Of a DNA stretch of 64,000 nucleotides, positions 37,944 through 50,243 are shown one piece after another (the stretch's first letter is position 1; every line of letters starts with the position of its first letter). Origin of the DNA: Nocardioides xinjiangensis (lineage in GTDB: Bacteria > Actinomycetota > Actinomycetes > Propionibacteriales > Nocardioidaceae); the NCBI RefSeq assembly GCF_017916455.1, contig NZ_JAFMSY010000002.1, forward strand, positions 124,001 to 188,000, written 5' to 3'. The position numbers were made by a program, and so were the translations under genes. The notes under the pieces are model-generated. The model worked only from the letters and a program-made list of their open reading frames with translations. It was not told where the DNA came from and did no database searches.

Positions 37944-38263
37944 GATGCGTCGGGGCCGAACTCGCGCTCGAGCGCGGCGACCTGCTTGACGCCGAGCCCG
38001 CGCACGCGGCGGCTCTCGGCGATGCCCAGGCGCTCCATCACCTGGCGCGCGCGCACGCGGCCCAGGCCGGGGACCGACTGGAGGAGCTCGACGACCCGCA
38101 TCTTGCCGATGACCTCGTTGGTCTGGCCCTCGTGCAGCACGTCGAGGATGGAGCCACCCGAGTTCTTGAGGCGGTTCTTCACCTCGGCCCGCTCGCGTCG
38201 GGAGGCCGCAGCCTTGTCGAGGGCTGCCTGGCGCTGCTCGGGCGTCAGAGGGGGCAAGGCCAC
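37940..38263 (-). CDS. mihF: Actinobacterial integration host factor MihF
   Basis: Nucleoid-associated DNA-bending protein needed for L5 phage integration in mycobacteria and essential there. The 107 residues show the N-terminal helix ([24 protein letters not shown]) and a helix-hairpin-helix-like core ([22 protein letters not shown]) followed by [17 protein letters not shown], all as in sIHF/MihF. GTG at 38263 follows AAGGACCGCC. It is the first gene of the mihF-gmk-rpoZ-coaBC unit and has its own promoter and repeat-rich leader. Confidence 0.96.
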   Translation of the reverse strand: MALPPLTPEQRQAALDKAAASRRERAEVKNRLKNSGGSILDVLHEGQTNEVIGKMRVVELLQSVPGLGRVRARQVMERLGIAESRRVRGLGVKQVAALEREFGPDAS

Positions 38264-38295
38264 GGAGGCGGTCCTTCCGGGTCGTGGTTCCGGCT

Positions 38296-38395
38296 GGTCC
38301 GGACGGCGGTCCGGACCCTGGTCCGGACTCCCGTCCGCGACGGTCGTCCGTCGGACGTCCGGCTCAATCTAGTCAGGTCCTGCGGGGTCGGGCAA
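38296..38395 (-). promoter_or_regulatory. mihF promoter and repeat-bearing 5' leader
   Basis: TTGCCC (38390-38395), an 18-base spacer and TAGATT (38366-38371) form a plausible promoter, giving a leader of about 96 bases. The leader holds three copies of the near-palindrome GGTCCGGAC at 38296, 38308 and 38320, exactly 12 bp apart. Confidence 0.6.
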
Positions 38396-38450
38396 TCGGG
38401 TCGTCGCGGTGTCCCGTGGACGTGACGTCGGCGACAGCGGCGCCCCCGCG

Positions 38451-38930
38451 CTAGCGCGACAGCGGCGTCCCGCAGACGTCGAGGGCGTGCTGCTCGACCG
38501 CCGCCATCGCCTCCACCGTGCGCTGGGCGCCCACGTCGCGGGCGGCCGCCTCGATCTCGTCGCGGGCCGCGTCGCCGAGGCCGGCCGGGGGCTTCGTGGC
38601 GGCGTACGTCGACGGGTCGACGTCGTGCTCCTCGAGGACCTCCCGCAACGCGTGCAGCGGCTCCACGACGGCCGCCCAGTCGTCCGCGACGTCACGCGGC
38701 GCGAGGGCTGCGAGGTCGTCGTAGGCGGCCAGGGCGTCGAACACGGCGGCCGCGTCGTCGGAGGCCGCGACCTCGGTGAGCTCCGCCTGGTGCTCCTCCA
38801 CGGCGGCGCAGTAGGTCTCCTGCGGGTCATCCGAGCACCCGGCCAGAAGGAGGAAGGTCAGCAGGAGCAAGGGCAGCAGGACGAGGGGCACCTGCGCGGC
38901 GCCCGCCGGGCGGCGGCGGGGCGGGGTCAC
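38451..38930 (-). CDS. Predicted lipoprotein of unknown function
   Basis: A 159-residue protein. The N-terminal signal has a hydrophobic core (VPLVLLPLLLLTFLL) and the lipobox LLAGC with Cys32 as the lipidation site. The mature part is acidic and helical, with one cysteine near residue 41 (ETYCAAVEEHQAEL) and one near the C-terminus (HALDVCGTPLSR) that could form a disulfide. No family is recognised. GTG at 38930 overlaps the pyrF stop codon, so it is coupled to the pyrimidine operon. In mycobacteria PE/PPE genes occupy this position between pyrF and mihF. Confidence 0.75.
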   Translation of the reverse strand: MTPPRRRPAGAAQVPLVLLPLLLLTFLLLAGCSDDPQETYCAAVEEHQAELTEVAASDDAAAVFDALAAYDDLAALAPRDVADDWAAVVEPLHALREVLEEHDVDPSTYAATKPPAGLGDAARDEIEAAARDVGAQRTVEAMAAVEQHALDVCGTPLSR

Positions 38931-39751
38931 GCTCCCAGGCCCCGCACGGCGTCGTTGCCGCGCAGGGCCGCGTCGCGCAGCGCCGTGACGTCGGGGCCGG
39001 CGCGCAGCACCTCGCGCGACGAGCTCGGCAGCGCCCACCGGGCAGCGGGGCCGAGGATGCGCACGAGGTCGTCGGCGGTGCCGCCCTGCGCGCCGTAGCC
39101 CGGCACCAGGAGGGGCCCGTTGACGTCGAGGTCCTCGACCGTCTCGCCGATCGTCGCGCCGACGACGGCGCCGAAGGAGCCGATCGGCTCGGCACCCGCG
39201 TTCGCGGTGCGCAGGTGGGCCAGGACCGTCCCCGCGACGGTGCCGTCGGCCGTGCGGGCGTGCTGCACCTCCGGGCCCTCCTTGTTCGAGGTGAGCGCGA
39301 GCACGAACAGCCCGCCGCCGTGGCGGCGGCACGCCTCGAGCATCGGGTCGAGCGACCCGAAGCCGAGGTAGGGGCTGGCCGTCAGGGCGTCCGAGGCCAG
39401 CGGCGAGGTGGGATCGAGGTAGGCCTGCGCGTAGGCCTCGCTGGTCGAGCCGATGTCCCCGCGCTTGGCGTCCATGATCACCAGCGCGCCGGCCGCCCGC
39501 GCCTCGGCGACCACCCGCTCGAGCACCGCGACGCCCGGGCTGCCGAATCGTTCGTAGAACGCGCTCTGCGGCTTCACCACGCCGACCACCGGGGCCACCG
39601 CCTCCACGACGGTGAGGGCGAAGCGCTCCAGCGACGCGACGTCGTCGGAGAGCCCCCAGTGGTGCAGGAGCCCGGCGTGCGGGTCGATGCCCACGCAGAA
39701 CCGTCCGCGCTCCTCGATGGCGTTGGCCAGGCGGGTGCCGAAGGGGGTCAT
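38927..39751 (-). CDS. pyrF: Orotidine 5'-phosphate decarboxylase (type 2)
   Basis: Final step of UMP synthesis. The 274 residues match the long type-2 OMP decarboxylases of actinobacteria. The catalytic signature is VIMDAKRGDIGSTS near residue 90; FCVGIDPHAGLLHHWG near the N-terminus and VVKPQSAFYERFG hold other active-site residues, and the phosphate-binding VPGYGAQGGTADD is near the C-terminus. ATG at 39751 overlaps the stop of the upstream pyrD-like gene (ATGA). It is part of the carA operon. Confidence 0.95.
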   Translation of the reverse strand: MTPFGTRLANAIEERGRFCVGIDPHAGLLHHWGLSDDVASLERFALTVVEAVAPVVGVVKPQSAFYERFGSPGVAVLERVVAEARAAGALVIMDAKRGDIGSTSEAYAQAYLDPTSPLASDALTASPYLGFGSLDPMLEACRRHGGGLFVLALTSNKEGPEVQHARTADGTVAGTVLAHLRTANAGAEPIGSFGAVVGATIGETVEDLDVNGPLLVPGYGAQGGTADDLVRILGPAARWALPSSSREVLRAGPDVTALRDAALRGNDAVRGLGA

Positions 39752-40599
39752 GGGGTCTCCTCTGCTGCGGGCGGGTGGGCGGTCGGGCGCAGCGCGGCCC
39801 GCAGCCGCGCCACGGTGGTCGGGTCGTGCAGGAGCGCGGTGCCGACCTGGACCGCGGTCGCGCCGGCGTCGAGGTAGGCGGTTGCGGACGGCAGGTCGCG
39901 CACCCCGCCGCAGCCGATCACCGGGACGCCGGGCAGCGCCCGGTGCACCTCGGCGACGCAGCGCAGCGCGACCGGTGCGACGGCGGGGCCGCTCAGGCCG
40001 CCGGACCGGCCGTCGGGGAAGGCGGCGGGAACGGCGTTGCCGACCACCACGGCGCTGGCTCCCGCCTCGTGGCAGGAGCGGGCGCCCTCGACGACGCGGG
40101 ACACGTCGGGGCGCAGCTTGACGAGCACCGGCCGGTCGGTGGGGAACTCGCGCCGGACCGCGGCGACCACGCCGGCCGCGTGGAACGGTTCGCGGACCGC
40201 GAGGAGCCCGGCGCCGTCCTCGTCGGGTGCGCCGACGTTGACCTCGAGCCCGGCGACGCCCGGCGCGCGGCTGAGGCGGCGGGCGAGGTCGGCGTACTCC
40301 CCCAGCGTCGAGCCGGCGACGGACACCACCACCCTCGCGCCCGCGCGCACCAACCAGGGCAGCTCGGTCGCCAGGAAGTGCTCCAGGCCCGGGTTGGGCA
40401 GACCGACGGCGTTCACGAGGCCGCCGGGGACCTCGGCGATCCGCGGGCCCGGCCCGCCGGAGCGGGGGTCGAGCGTGATCGACCGGGTGACGAAGTCGAG
40501 GCCGTCGAGGCCCTCGGGGCCGGCGTACGGCTCGAGCTCGCGACCGGTGCCGCCACAGCCGGCAGCGACCATGACCGGCCCCGGCACGCGGGCGCTCAC
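39748..40599 (-). CDS. Class 1B dihydroorotate dehydrogenase-like protein with altered active site
   Basis: A 283-residue TIM-barrel flavoprotein homologue of PyrD class 1B. Conserved parts are ITLDPRSGGPGPRI, LVNAVGLPNPG and the C-terminal FMN loops PVIGCGGVRDLPSA and GATAVQVGTALL. The motif N-x-S-C-P-N, whose cysteine is the catalytic base in class 1B enzymes, reads NVGAPDEDG here, and the lysine of the K-S/T-I/V-T motif is arginine (TRSIT). It therefore may not oxidise dihydroorotate. It is coupled by GTGA and ATGA overlaps to the PyrK-like gene and pyrF. A complete class 2 pyrD lies two genes upstream. The fold is secure; the activity is doubtful. Confidence 0.85.
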   Translation of the reverse strand: MSARVPGPVMVAAGCGGTGRELEPYAGPEGLDGLDFVTRSITLDPRSGGPGPRIAEVPGGLVNAVGLPNPGLEHFLATELPWLVRAGARVVVSVAGSTLGEYADLARRLSRAPGVAGLEVNVGAPDEDGAGLLAVREPFHAAGVVAAVRREFPTDRPVLVKLRPDVSRVVEGARSCHEAGASAVVVGNAVPAAFPDGRSGGLSGPAVAPVALRCVAEVHRALPGVPVIGCGGVRDLPSATAYLDAGATAVQVGTALLHDPTTVARLRAALRPTAHPPAAEETP

Positions 40600-41409
40600 A
40601 GGGCGTCCCAGCGCACGCGGTCGCCGCGGACGACGGGTCCCTCGGCACAGGCACGCACCACGCGGTCGACGCCGTCCTCACCGACGACGGGCAGCGGACA
40701 GCCGTGGCAGAGCCCGGTGCCGCAGGCGGTGGGCACCTCCACCGCCACCTGGCTCCAGGCCCCGGCCCGCTCGGCCGCTGCCGCGGCACCGGCCAGGACG
40801 GCCGCGGGTCCCGCGGCGTAGACGACGTCGGCGTCGCTGCGCTCGACGAGCTCGTGGAGGTGGTCGGCGACGTGGCCCCGCCGGCCGACCGACCCGTCGG
40901 CGGTCAGCACCGTGACGGACCGGACCCAGCGCCGGGCCTCGAGCGCCGAGAGCAGGTGCGACTCGTCGGGGGCCGAGACCACGAGCGACACCGAGCAGCC
41001 GCGCTCGCGCAGCCGCTCGGCGAGGGGGAAGAGGGGTGCCGCGGCGTAGCCCTCGCCGACGAGCAGGCAGGACACGGCGTCCCGGGGTAGCGCGAAGGGC
41101 CGCCCGAGGGGGCCGGTGAGGGTGACCCTGGCGCCGACGGGCAGGGCGGCCAGCCACGCGGTGCCGCTCCCCCGCACCTCGACGACGACGTCGAGGGTGG
41201 GGCCGAAGGCGCTCGACGCCCGGACCCGGTGCACCCACAGGGCACGGCGGGCCACGTGCCCGGCGACGGTGACCGCGACGAAGCTGCCGGCGCGGAACCG
41301 CTCGGGGACGCCCGGCGCCGTGAGGGTGAGGTGACGGTAGGCCCCGACGCGCTTGCTGGCGACCACCTCGCCGTCGACGTGCACCGCGCCGGGAGCGCGG
41401 CCCCGCTCC

Positions 41410-41417
<8 letters not shown>
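40596..41417 (-). CDS. PyrK-like FAD/[2Fe-2S] electron-transfer subunit
   Basis: A 273-residue ferredoxin reductase-like protein resembling the electron-transfer subunit of class 1B dihydroorotate dehydrogenase. It has an N-terminal FAD-binding barrel (about 10-110), an NAD-binding domain ([20 protein letters not shown]) and the C-terminal cluster motif CGTGLCHGC with a fourth cysteine in RACAEGP. All four [2Fe-2S] ligands are present. Its partner should be the adjacent class 1B-like protein, but that protein has lost its catalytic cysteine, so the pair may do something else. ATG at 41417 overlaps the class 2 pyrD end by eight bases. Confidence 0.88.
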
Positions 41418-42510
<1,093 letters not shown>

Positions 42511-42512
42511 GG

Positions 42513-45845
<3,333 letters not shown>

Positions 45846-45846
45846 C

Positions 45847-47013
45847 TCAGGCCTCCGTCCCTGCGCCGGTGCGGGCCCGGTCGGACATCAGGTCCCCGAA
45901 CCGGTCGAAGAGGTACGCCGCGTCGTGCGGGCCGGCGGCGGCCTCCGGGTGGTACTGCACGGAGAACGACCGCAGCCGCCCGTCGCCGTCGCGCAGCTCG
46001 AGCCCCTCGACGACGTCGTCGTTGAGGCAGACGTGGCTGACCGACGCGTCACCGAACTCGGTGGCAGTGGCGCCCTCGAGGGGCGCGTCGACGGCGAAGC
46101 CGTGGTTGTGCGCGGTGACCTCGACCCTGCCGGTCGTGCGGTCCATCACCGGCTGGTTGATGCCGCGGTGGCCGTACTTGAGCTTGTAGGTGCCGAACCC
46201 CAGGGCGCGCCCGAACAGCTGGTTGCCGAAGCAGATGCCGAAGTACGGGATGCCGGCGCGCAGCGCGTCCTGCAGCAGCTCGACCTGGCGGGTGGTGGCG
46301 GCGGGGTCGCCCGGGCCGTTGGAGAAGAACAGCCCGTCGGCGCCCGTGGCCCGGACCTCGTCGAGCGTCGCGGTGGCGGGCAGCACGTGCACCTCCATCC
46401 CCCGCTCGCTCATCATCCGCGGGGTGTTGGCCTTGATGCCGAGGTCGACGGCGGCCACGGTGAAGCGCTTCTCGCCCTGCGCCGGGACGACGTACGGCTC
46501 GGCGGTGGTGACGGCCTCGCTGAGGTTCGCGCCGCTCATCGCGGCGGCGTCCCGGACGCGCTCGAGCAGGCGCTCGGGGTCGGTCTCGACCGTCGAGATG
46601 CCGACGCGCATCGCGCCGCGCTCGCGCAGGTGGCGGGTCAGCGCGCGGGTGTCGACGCCGCTGATGCCGACGACGCCCTGCTCGCGGAGGTCGTCGGCGA
46701 GCGTGCGCGCGCTGCGCCAGTTCGACGGCACGCGCGCGGGGTCCCGGACGACGTAGCCCGCGACCCAGATGCGCGAGGACTCCCGGTCCTCGTCGTTCAT
46801 GCCGGTGTTGCCGACGTGCGGGGCGGTCATCACGACGACCTGGCGGTGGTAGCTGGGGTCGGTCAGGGTCTCCTGGTAACCGGACATGCCGGTGGAGAAG
46901 ACCGCTTCGCCGAAGGTCTCGCCCTCAGCGCCGAAGGACTCACCGCGGAAGGTGCGACCGTCCTCCAGGACGAGCAGCGCGGGAGCGGGCAGATCGTGGG
47001 CAGGCGGTGCCAC
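45847..47013 (-). CDS. carA: Carbamoyl-phosphate synthase small (glutaminase) subunit
   Basis: Hydrolyses glutamine and channels ammonia to CarB. The 388 residues have the N-terminal CarA domain ([32 protein letters not shown]) and a class I glutamine amidotransferase domain with the nucleophile Cys in [14 protein letters not shown] and the His/Glu of the triad in [11 protein letters not shown] at 47013 is preceded by a perfect AAGGAGGT, next to a PyrR-type RNA motif. It is the first gene of the second pyr operon in this window. Confidence 0.97.
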   Translation of the reverse strand: MAPPAHDLPAPALLVLEDGRTFRGESFGAEGETFGEAVFSTGMSGYQETLTDPSYHRQVVVMTAPHVGNTGMNDEDRESSRIWVAGYVVRDPARVPSNWRSARTLADDLREQGVVGISGVDTRALTRHLRERGAMRVGISTVETDPERLLERVRDAAAMSGANLSEAVTTAEPYVVPAQGEKRFTVAAVDLGIKANTPRMMSERGMEVHVLPATATLDEVRATGADGLFFSNGPGDPAATTRQVELLQDALRAGIPYFGICFGNQLFGRALGFGTYKLKYGHRGINQPVMDRTTGRVEVTAHNHGFAVDAPLEGATATEFGDASVSHVCLNDDVVEGLELRDGDGRLRSFSVQYHPEAAAGPHDAAYLFDRFGDLMSDRARTGAGTEA

Positions 47014-47078
47014 GCCGTACCTCCTTCTCCGCCTCACGGGACGGATCGTTAAAGGATGTTCGAGCGGCCCCGACCCTA
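47014..47078 (-). promoter_or_regulatory. PyrR-binding leader and promoter of the carA operon
   Basis: On the minus strand a TAGGGT -10 box (47073-47078) is followed by a leader of about 53 bases that contains GTCCCGTGAGGC (47031-47042), matching the conserved loop bound by PyrR, and then the Shine-Dalgarno AAGGAGGT (47019-47026). In mycobacteria UMP-bound PyrR represses translation through such a site. An almost identical leader precedes pyrR at 53041-53110. Confidence 0.8.
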
Positions 47079-47140
47079 CCAGCGGGCGGCCCCCAGGACG
47101 CCATCGCGTCCACCGGGTGTCCCGGTCGGACCGGTCGCGC

Positions 47141-48841
47141 TCACCACGGCTGCAGCGCGAGCTCCGGCCCGTCCCACCGGCGGCGCAGCCACCGGTCGTG
47201 GGAGGCCAGCACGACACCGCCCGGCGACGTGGCCAGCGCCTCCTCGAGCTCGCCGGCGAGGGCGAGCGAGACGTGGTTCGTGGGCTCGTCGAGGAGCAGC
47301 AGGTCCGGCCCGGCGGCGATGGCCGCGGCGAGCCCGAGGCGGCGCCGCTGGCCGACGGAGAGGCCGCCGACGGGCGTGCGGTGGTCACGGGGGTGCAGCA
47401 GGCCCAGCTCGCGGAGCGCCGGGGCGTCCGGCAGGCCTCGGACGGCGTCGTCGTACGTCGCCGCCGCCGAGCGCGCCGGGTCCACGACGTCCGGGTCCTG
47501 GGTGAGCTCGCGGACGGTGCGCGCCGAGACCTCGACCGCGCCGGCGGTGGCCGTCAGCCGCCCCGACAGGACGCCGAGCAGCGTGGACTTCCCGGCGCCG
47601 TTCGGGCCGGTCACCAGGAGGTGCTCCCCCGCTGCCACGTCGAGCCGGTCCAGGCGGAGCCGGCCGGCCACCTCGAGATCGCGTGCCCGGACCAGCGGCC
47701 CGACGGACGCGGACGCGCCGGCCGTCAGGCGGCCGCGGAAGGTCAGTCGCGCCGGCGGCTTGGGCACCTGCTCGCGCTCGGCCGCCTCCAGCCGCCGCTG
47801 GGCGTCGCGCTTGCGCCGCGCCAAGGTCTGCTCGACCCGCGCGCCCTTGAACGCGTGGACGAACTTGTCCCCGTCGGTCGGGCCGCGGCCGTGCGCGACC
47901 GCGCCCGTCCCGATCCGGGTGGCCGCGCGGAGCCGGGCGATTCCGTCCTGCTGCTCGGCGTACGTCTCCTCCCACCGGCGGCGGGCGTCCGCCCTGGCGG
48001 CCTCGTACGCGCTCCACCCTCCGCCGAAGCGCCGGCCGCCGCTGCCGTCGGTCCCCAGCGCCCCGGCGTCGAGGTCCACGAGGTCGGTGCAGACGTCGTC
48101 CAGCAGGACGCGGTCGTGGCTGGCCAGGACGACCGCCCCGGGCAGGTCCTGCAGGAAGCCGGTGAGGACCTCGATCGCGTCGTCGTCGAGGTGGTTGGTG
48201 GGCTCGTCGAGGAGCAGGCAGGTCGGCCGGGTCGTCATGATGGTGGCCAGGGCGAGCCGCGTGCGCTGGCCGCCGGAGAGGGTGCCGACGACGCGGTCGG
48301 CGTCGAGACCGTCGAGCCCCAGGCGCGCGGCGGCCAGGGCGGCGCGACGGTCCGCGTCCCAGGCGTCGTGCGCGAGCGCCAGCTCCAGCGCCCGCCCGTA
48401 CGCCGCGTCCCCGTCCTCCGTGCCGACGTGTCCGGCGAGCCGCTCGACGTCGGCGACGGCGGCGCGCAGGGGCGCCAGCGCCATCAAGAGCACGTCGGCG
48501 ACGCTGGCGGTGTCGGCGAAGGGGGGCTCCTGCCCGAGCAGCACCAGGTCGTCGGGGGCGCTGACGGTGCCCGAGGTGCGGGCCCGTGCCGGCAGCCGGC
48601 CGGCCACGGCGCGCAGCAGGGTCGACTTGCCCGCACCGTTCTCGCCGACGAGGCCGATGCGGCGCCCGGGCTGGGCGAGCAGGTCGACGCCGGTCAGGAC
48701 GGCCCGGTCGGGATAGCCGACCGACAGCCCGGTGACGACGAGCGGGGCGAGCGTCCCGGACGAGCGGGTGCCGGACGAACGGTTGCCGGGCGAGCGGGCG
48801 CCGGACGGGCGGGAACCGGAGGGTGTGGTGCGTGCAGCCAT
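47141..48841 (-). CDS. ABC-F family ATPase, probable ribosome protection factor
   Basis: A 566-residue soluble protein with two ABC ATPase domains and no membrane segments. The first domain has [16 protein letters not shown], the signature [12 protein letters not shown] and [14 protein letters not shown]; the second has [28 protein letters not shown] and [12 protein letters not shown]. The linker between them (about 270-385) is charged and helical, like the P-site interacting motif of antibiotic-resistance ABC-Fs. The N-terminus has a Ser/Arg/Gly-rich extension of about 30 residues. It has its own promoter with a short upstream ORF, and sits between the two pyrimidine operons. The antibiotic class protected against cannot be told from the sequence. 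Confidence 0.92.
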   Translation of the reverse strand: MAARTTPSGSRPSGARSPGNRSSGTRSSGTLAPLVVTGLSVGYPDRAVLTGVDLLAQPGRRIGLVGENGAGKSTLLRAVAGRLPARARTSGTVSAPDDLVLLGQEPPFADTASVADVLLMALAPLRAAVADVERLAGHVGTEDGDAAYGRALELALAHDAWDADRRAALAAARLGLDGLDADRVVGTLSGGQRTRLALATIMTTRPTCLLLDEPTNHLDDDAIEVLTGFLQDLPGAVVLASHDRVLLDDVCTDLVDLDAGALGTDGSGGRRFGGGWSAYEAARADARRRWEETYAEQQDGIARLRAATRIGTGAVAHGRGPTDGDKFVHAFKGARVEQTLARRKRDAQRRLEAAEREQVPKPPARLTFRGRLTAGASASVGPLVRARDLEVAGRLRLDRLDVAAGEHLLVTGPNGAGKSTLLGVLSGRLTATAGAVEVSARTVRELTQDPDVVDPARSAAATYDDAVRGLPDAPALRELGLLHPRDHRTPVGGLSVGQRRRLGLAAAIAAGPDLLLLDEPTNHVSLALAGELEEALATSPGGVVLASHDRWLRRRWDGPELALQPW

Positions 48842-48858
48842 GGGAGGTCCTCGAAGGA

Positions 48859-48908
48859 GCTCGGAGGAGCTGGAGGCTCGCCGGGCATGTCGGGCGCGAT
48901 GATGCGCC
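48859..48908 (-). promoter_or_regulatory. Hairpins in the ABC-F leader
   Basis: Between the five-codon uORF and the ABC-F start, two small inverted repeats occur on the minus strand: GGCGC-loop-GCGCC (48893-48908) and AGCTC-CTCC-GAGCT (48859-48872). A CCTCC run in this region could pair with the GAGG ahead of the ATG. Confidence 0.4.
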
Positions 48909-48927
48909 GCCGCGGACGCGAGTCGGG

Positions 48928-48945
48928 TCAGTCCTGGATCCACAT
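48928..48945 (-). CDS. Five-codon upstream ORF (MWIQD) in the ABC-F leader
   Basis: ATG-TGG-ATC-CAG-GAC-TGA starts about three bases after the predicted transcription start, so it would be translated from a nearly leaderless message. It ends 86 bases before the ABC-F start codon. Short leader peptides of this kind control several ABC-F resistance genes by ribosome stalling; that role is inferred here from position. Confidence 0.5.
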   Translation of the reverse strand: MWIQD

Positions 48946-48954
48946 GGTGCGACG

Positions 48955-48991
48955 AGCCTAGGACGTCCGGGCGGCGTCGCCAATCGGTTTT
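48955..48991 (-). promoter_or_regulatory. ABC-F promoter with A-rich box upstream of -35
   Basis: On the minus strand: AAAA (48988-48991), four bases, -35 TTGGCG (48978-48983), a 17-base spacer and -10 TAGGCT (48955-48960). An A/T-rich box just ahead of the -35 is the layout of WhiB7-activated promoters. This is the best -35/-10 match in the window. Confidence 0.6.
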
Positions 48992-49031
48992 CCGACCGGG
49001 CGGCCCCGGCCGCGGCGTCCCGGCACGGAGC

Positions 49032-49499
49032 TCAGGCCACGAAGACGCAGAACACGTGCCCCTCCGGGCTGGCGTAGGCGCGCAGCGGCTCGTCGGGGTC
49101 GTCGGTGCGGTCGAGCCGCTCCTCCCCGCCCAGCGACAGGACGCGCTCGTGCACCGCGTCCAGCGCCGACCGGGAGGGCACGGTCGTGTCGAGGTGCGAC
49201 ACCGACGGATGGCCCGGCTCGGGCCACCGGCTCTCCGGCAGCCGCTCCACGCGCTGGAGCGCCAGGCAGCGGCGTCCGTCGGGGTGGGTCAGCACCAGCC
49301 AGTCCGCGTCGTCCGCGCCGTCCGGGATCTCGTCGCCCGGCCGGTAGGCCAGCCCCAGCAGCTCGCGCCAGAACTCGGCCTCGCGGCGTACGTCGACCGC
49401 GTCGAGCACGGTGTGCAGCAGCTGCGGGACGGCCGGCGGGAAGTCGAGGTGCTCCGCGGAGGGGTCGGCGGGCGGAGGGGAGCTCGGGTCGGCGGCCAT
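49032..49499 (-). CDS. VOC (glyoxalase-like) family protein
   Basis: A 155-residue protein with one glyoxalase/bleomycin-resistance-type fold. Repeated beta-alpha-beta-beta-beta units are visible: LLHTVLDAVDVRREAEFWRE at the start of the first and SHLDTTVPSRSALDAVHERV of the second, ending in AYASPEGHVFCVFVA. Two likely metal-ligand positions (a histidine in the first strand and the Glu in SPEGHVF) are present, as in the actinobacterial Glyoxalase_6 group. The substrate is unknown. ATG at 49499 lies six bases after a TAGGGT box. It is on the same strand as the ABC-F gene, which nevertheless has its own promoter. Confidence 0.88.
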   Translation of the reverse strand: MAADPSSPPPADPSAEHLDFPPAVPQLLHTVLDAVDVRREAEFWRELLGLAYRPGDEIPDGADDADWLVLTHPDGRRCLALQRVERLPESRWPEPGHPSVSHLDTTVPSRSALDAVHERVLSLGGEERLDRTDDPDEPLRAYASPEGHVFCVFVA

Positions 49500-49505
49500 G
49501 GCCCG

Positions 49506-49511
49506 ACCCTA
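49506..49511 (-). promoter_or_regulatory. -10 box for leaderless VOC gene
   Basis: TAGGGT on the minus strand six bases before ATG at 49499. Confidence 0.45.
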
Positions 49512-49573
49512 CGGCCACGACCACAGCCAGCACGCGTGTGACGTGGGACACGGCGCGGCCCGCGGATCCTGCG

Positions 49574-49579
49574 TACTGT
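49574..49579 (+). promoter_or_regulatory. -10 box for leaderless DUF3060 gene
   Basis: TACTGT six bases before GTG at 49586, so the predicted start of transcription is the first base of the start codon. Confidence 0.45.
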
Positions 49580-49585
49580 CGGTAT

Positions 49586-50227
49586 GTGACTCTTCGCCGC
49601 TCCCTCTCCAGCGCCCTGATCGCCCTCTGTGCCGCCGCCGGCACGAGCGCCGTGCCGGCGCAGGCCGCCGGCTTCGCCGTCCCCGTGCAGTGCGAGGTCG
49701 GCACCGAGACGGTCCTGTCCTGGGACGACGTGGCCTACGACCTGCGCGGGACGTGCGGGGTCGTGCGCGTCACGGCCGACCGGGCGAGCGTGACGCTGCC
49801 GGCTGCCACGCGGCTGGTCGTCGAGGGGGCCGACAACACCGTCACCGCGAAGCCGGTCTACGACGTCGAGGTGACGGGGGCCGGGAACACGCTCACCGTC
49901 CCCAGCGTGCGCTCGCTGGTCCTGACCGGGCCGGGGTCGAGCGTCACGGTGGCCGGGCTCGTCGAGCGCGCCGAGCTGGCCGGCGGCTCCACCATGCTGG
50001 GCGCCGACACGATCAACGCGCTGCGGATGCGCGGCACGGACACGGTGACGGCGCGCGAGGCCGTCCGCACCCGCGTCACCGGGTCGGGCAACACCCTCCG
50101 CCTGCGACGCGCCGACCGGCTGGTGCTCACCGGCGACCGCAACGCGGTGGTCGTGGAGCGCGGCCGCACCACGCTTCGCGACCGCGGCGAGAACAACCTG
50201 CTCGACCTCCGCCCCCGCAGGCGCTGA
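49586..50227 (+). CDS. Secreted DUF3060 protein
   Basis: A 213-residue exported protein with a Sec signal peptide (RRSLSSALIALCAAAGTSAV, cleavage near AQA). The mature part is a repetitive parallel-beta arrangement with recurring VEGADNTVT, VTGAGNTLTVPS, VTGSGNTLRLRRADRL and LTGDRNAVVVER units, the G-x-x-N-x-V/L pattern that defines DUF3060. Two cysteines lie just after the signal peptide. The function is unknown; surface or lipoprotein-associated roles are proposed for the family. It is the only plus-strand gene between the two pyrimidine operons and its start matches a leaderless promoter. Confidence 0.85.
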   Translation: MTLRRSLSSALIALCAAAGTSAVPAQAAGFAVPVQCEVGTETVLSWDDVAYDLRGTCGVVRVTADRASVTLPAATRLVVEGADNTVTAKPVYDVEVTGAGNTLTVPSVRSLVLTGPGSSVTVAGLVERAELAGGSTMLGADTINALRMRGTDTVTAREAVRTRVTGSGNTLRLRRADRLVLTGDRNAVVVERGRTTLRDRGENNLLDLRPRRR

Positions 50228-50243
50228 CGGCCGGCAGCGCCGG

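Noticed and set aside
38927..40789. Single fused pyrF/pyrD frame
   Set aside because: The apparent continuous frame is the pyrF gene plus an unrelated frame antisense or out of phase with the pyrD-like gene; the real junction is an ATGA overlap.
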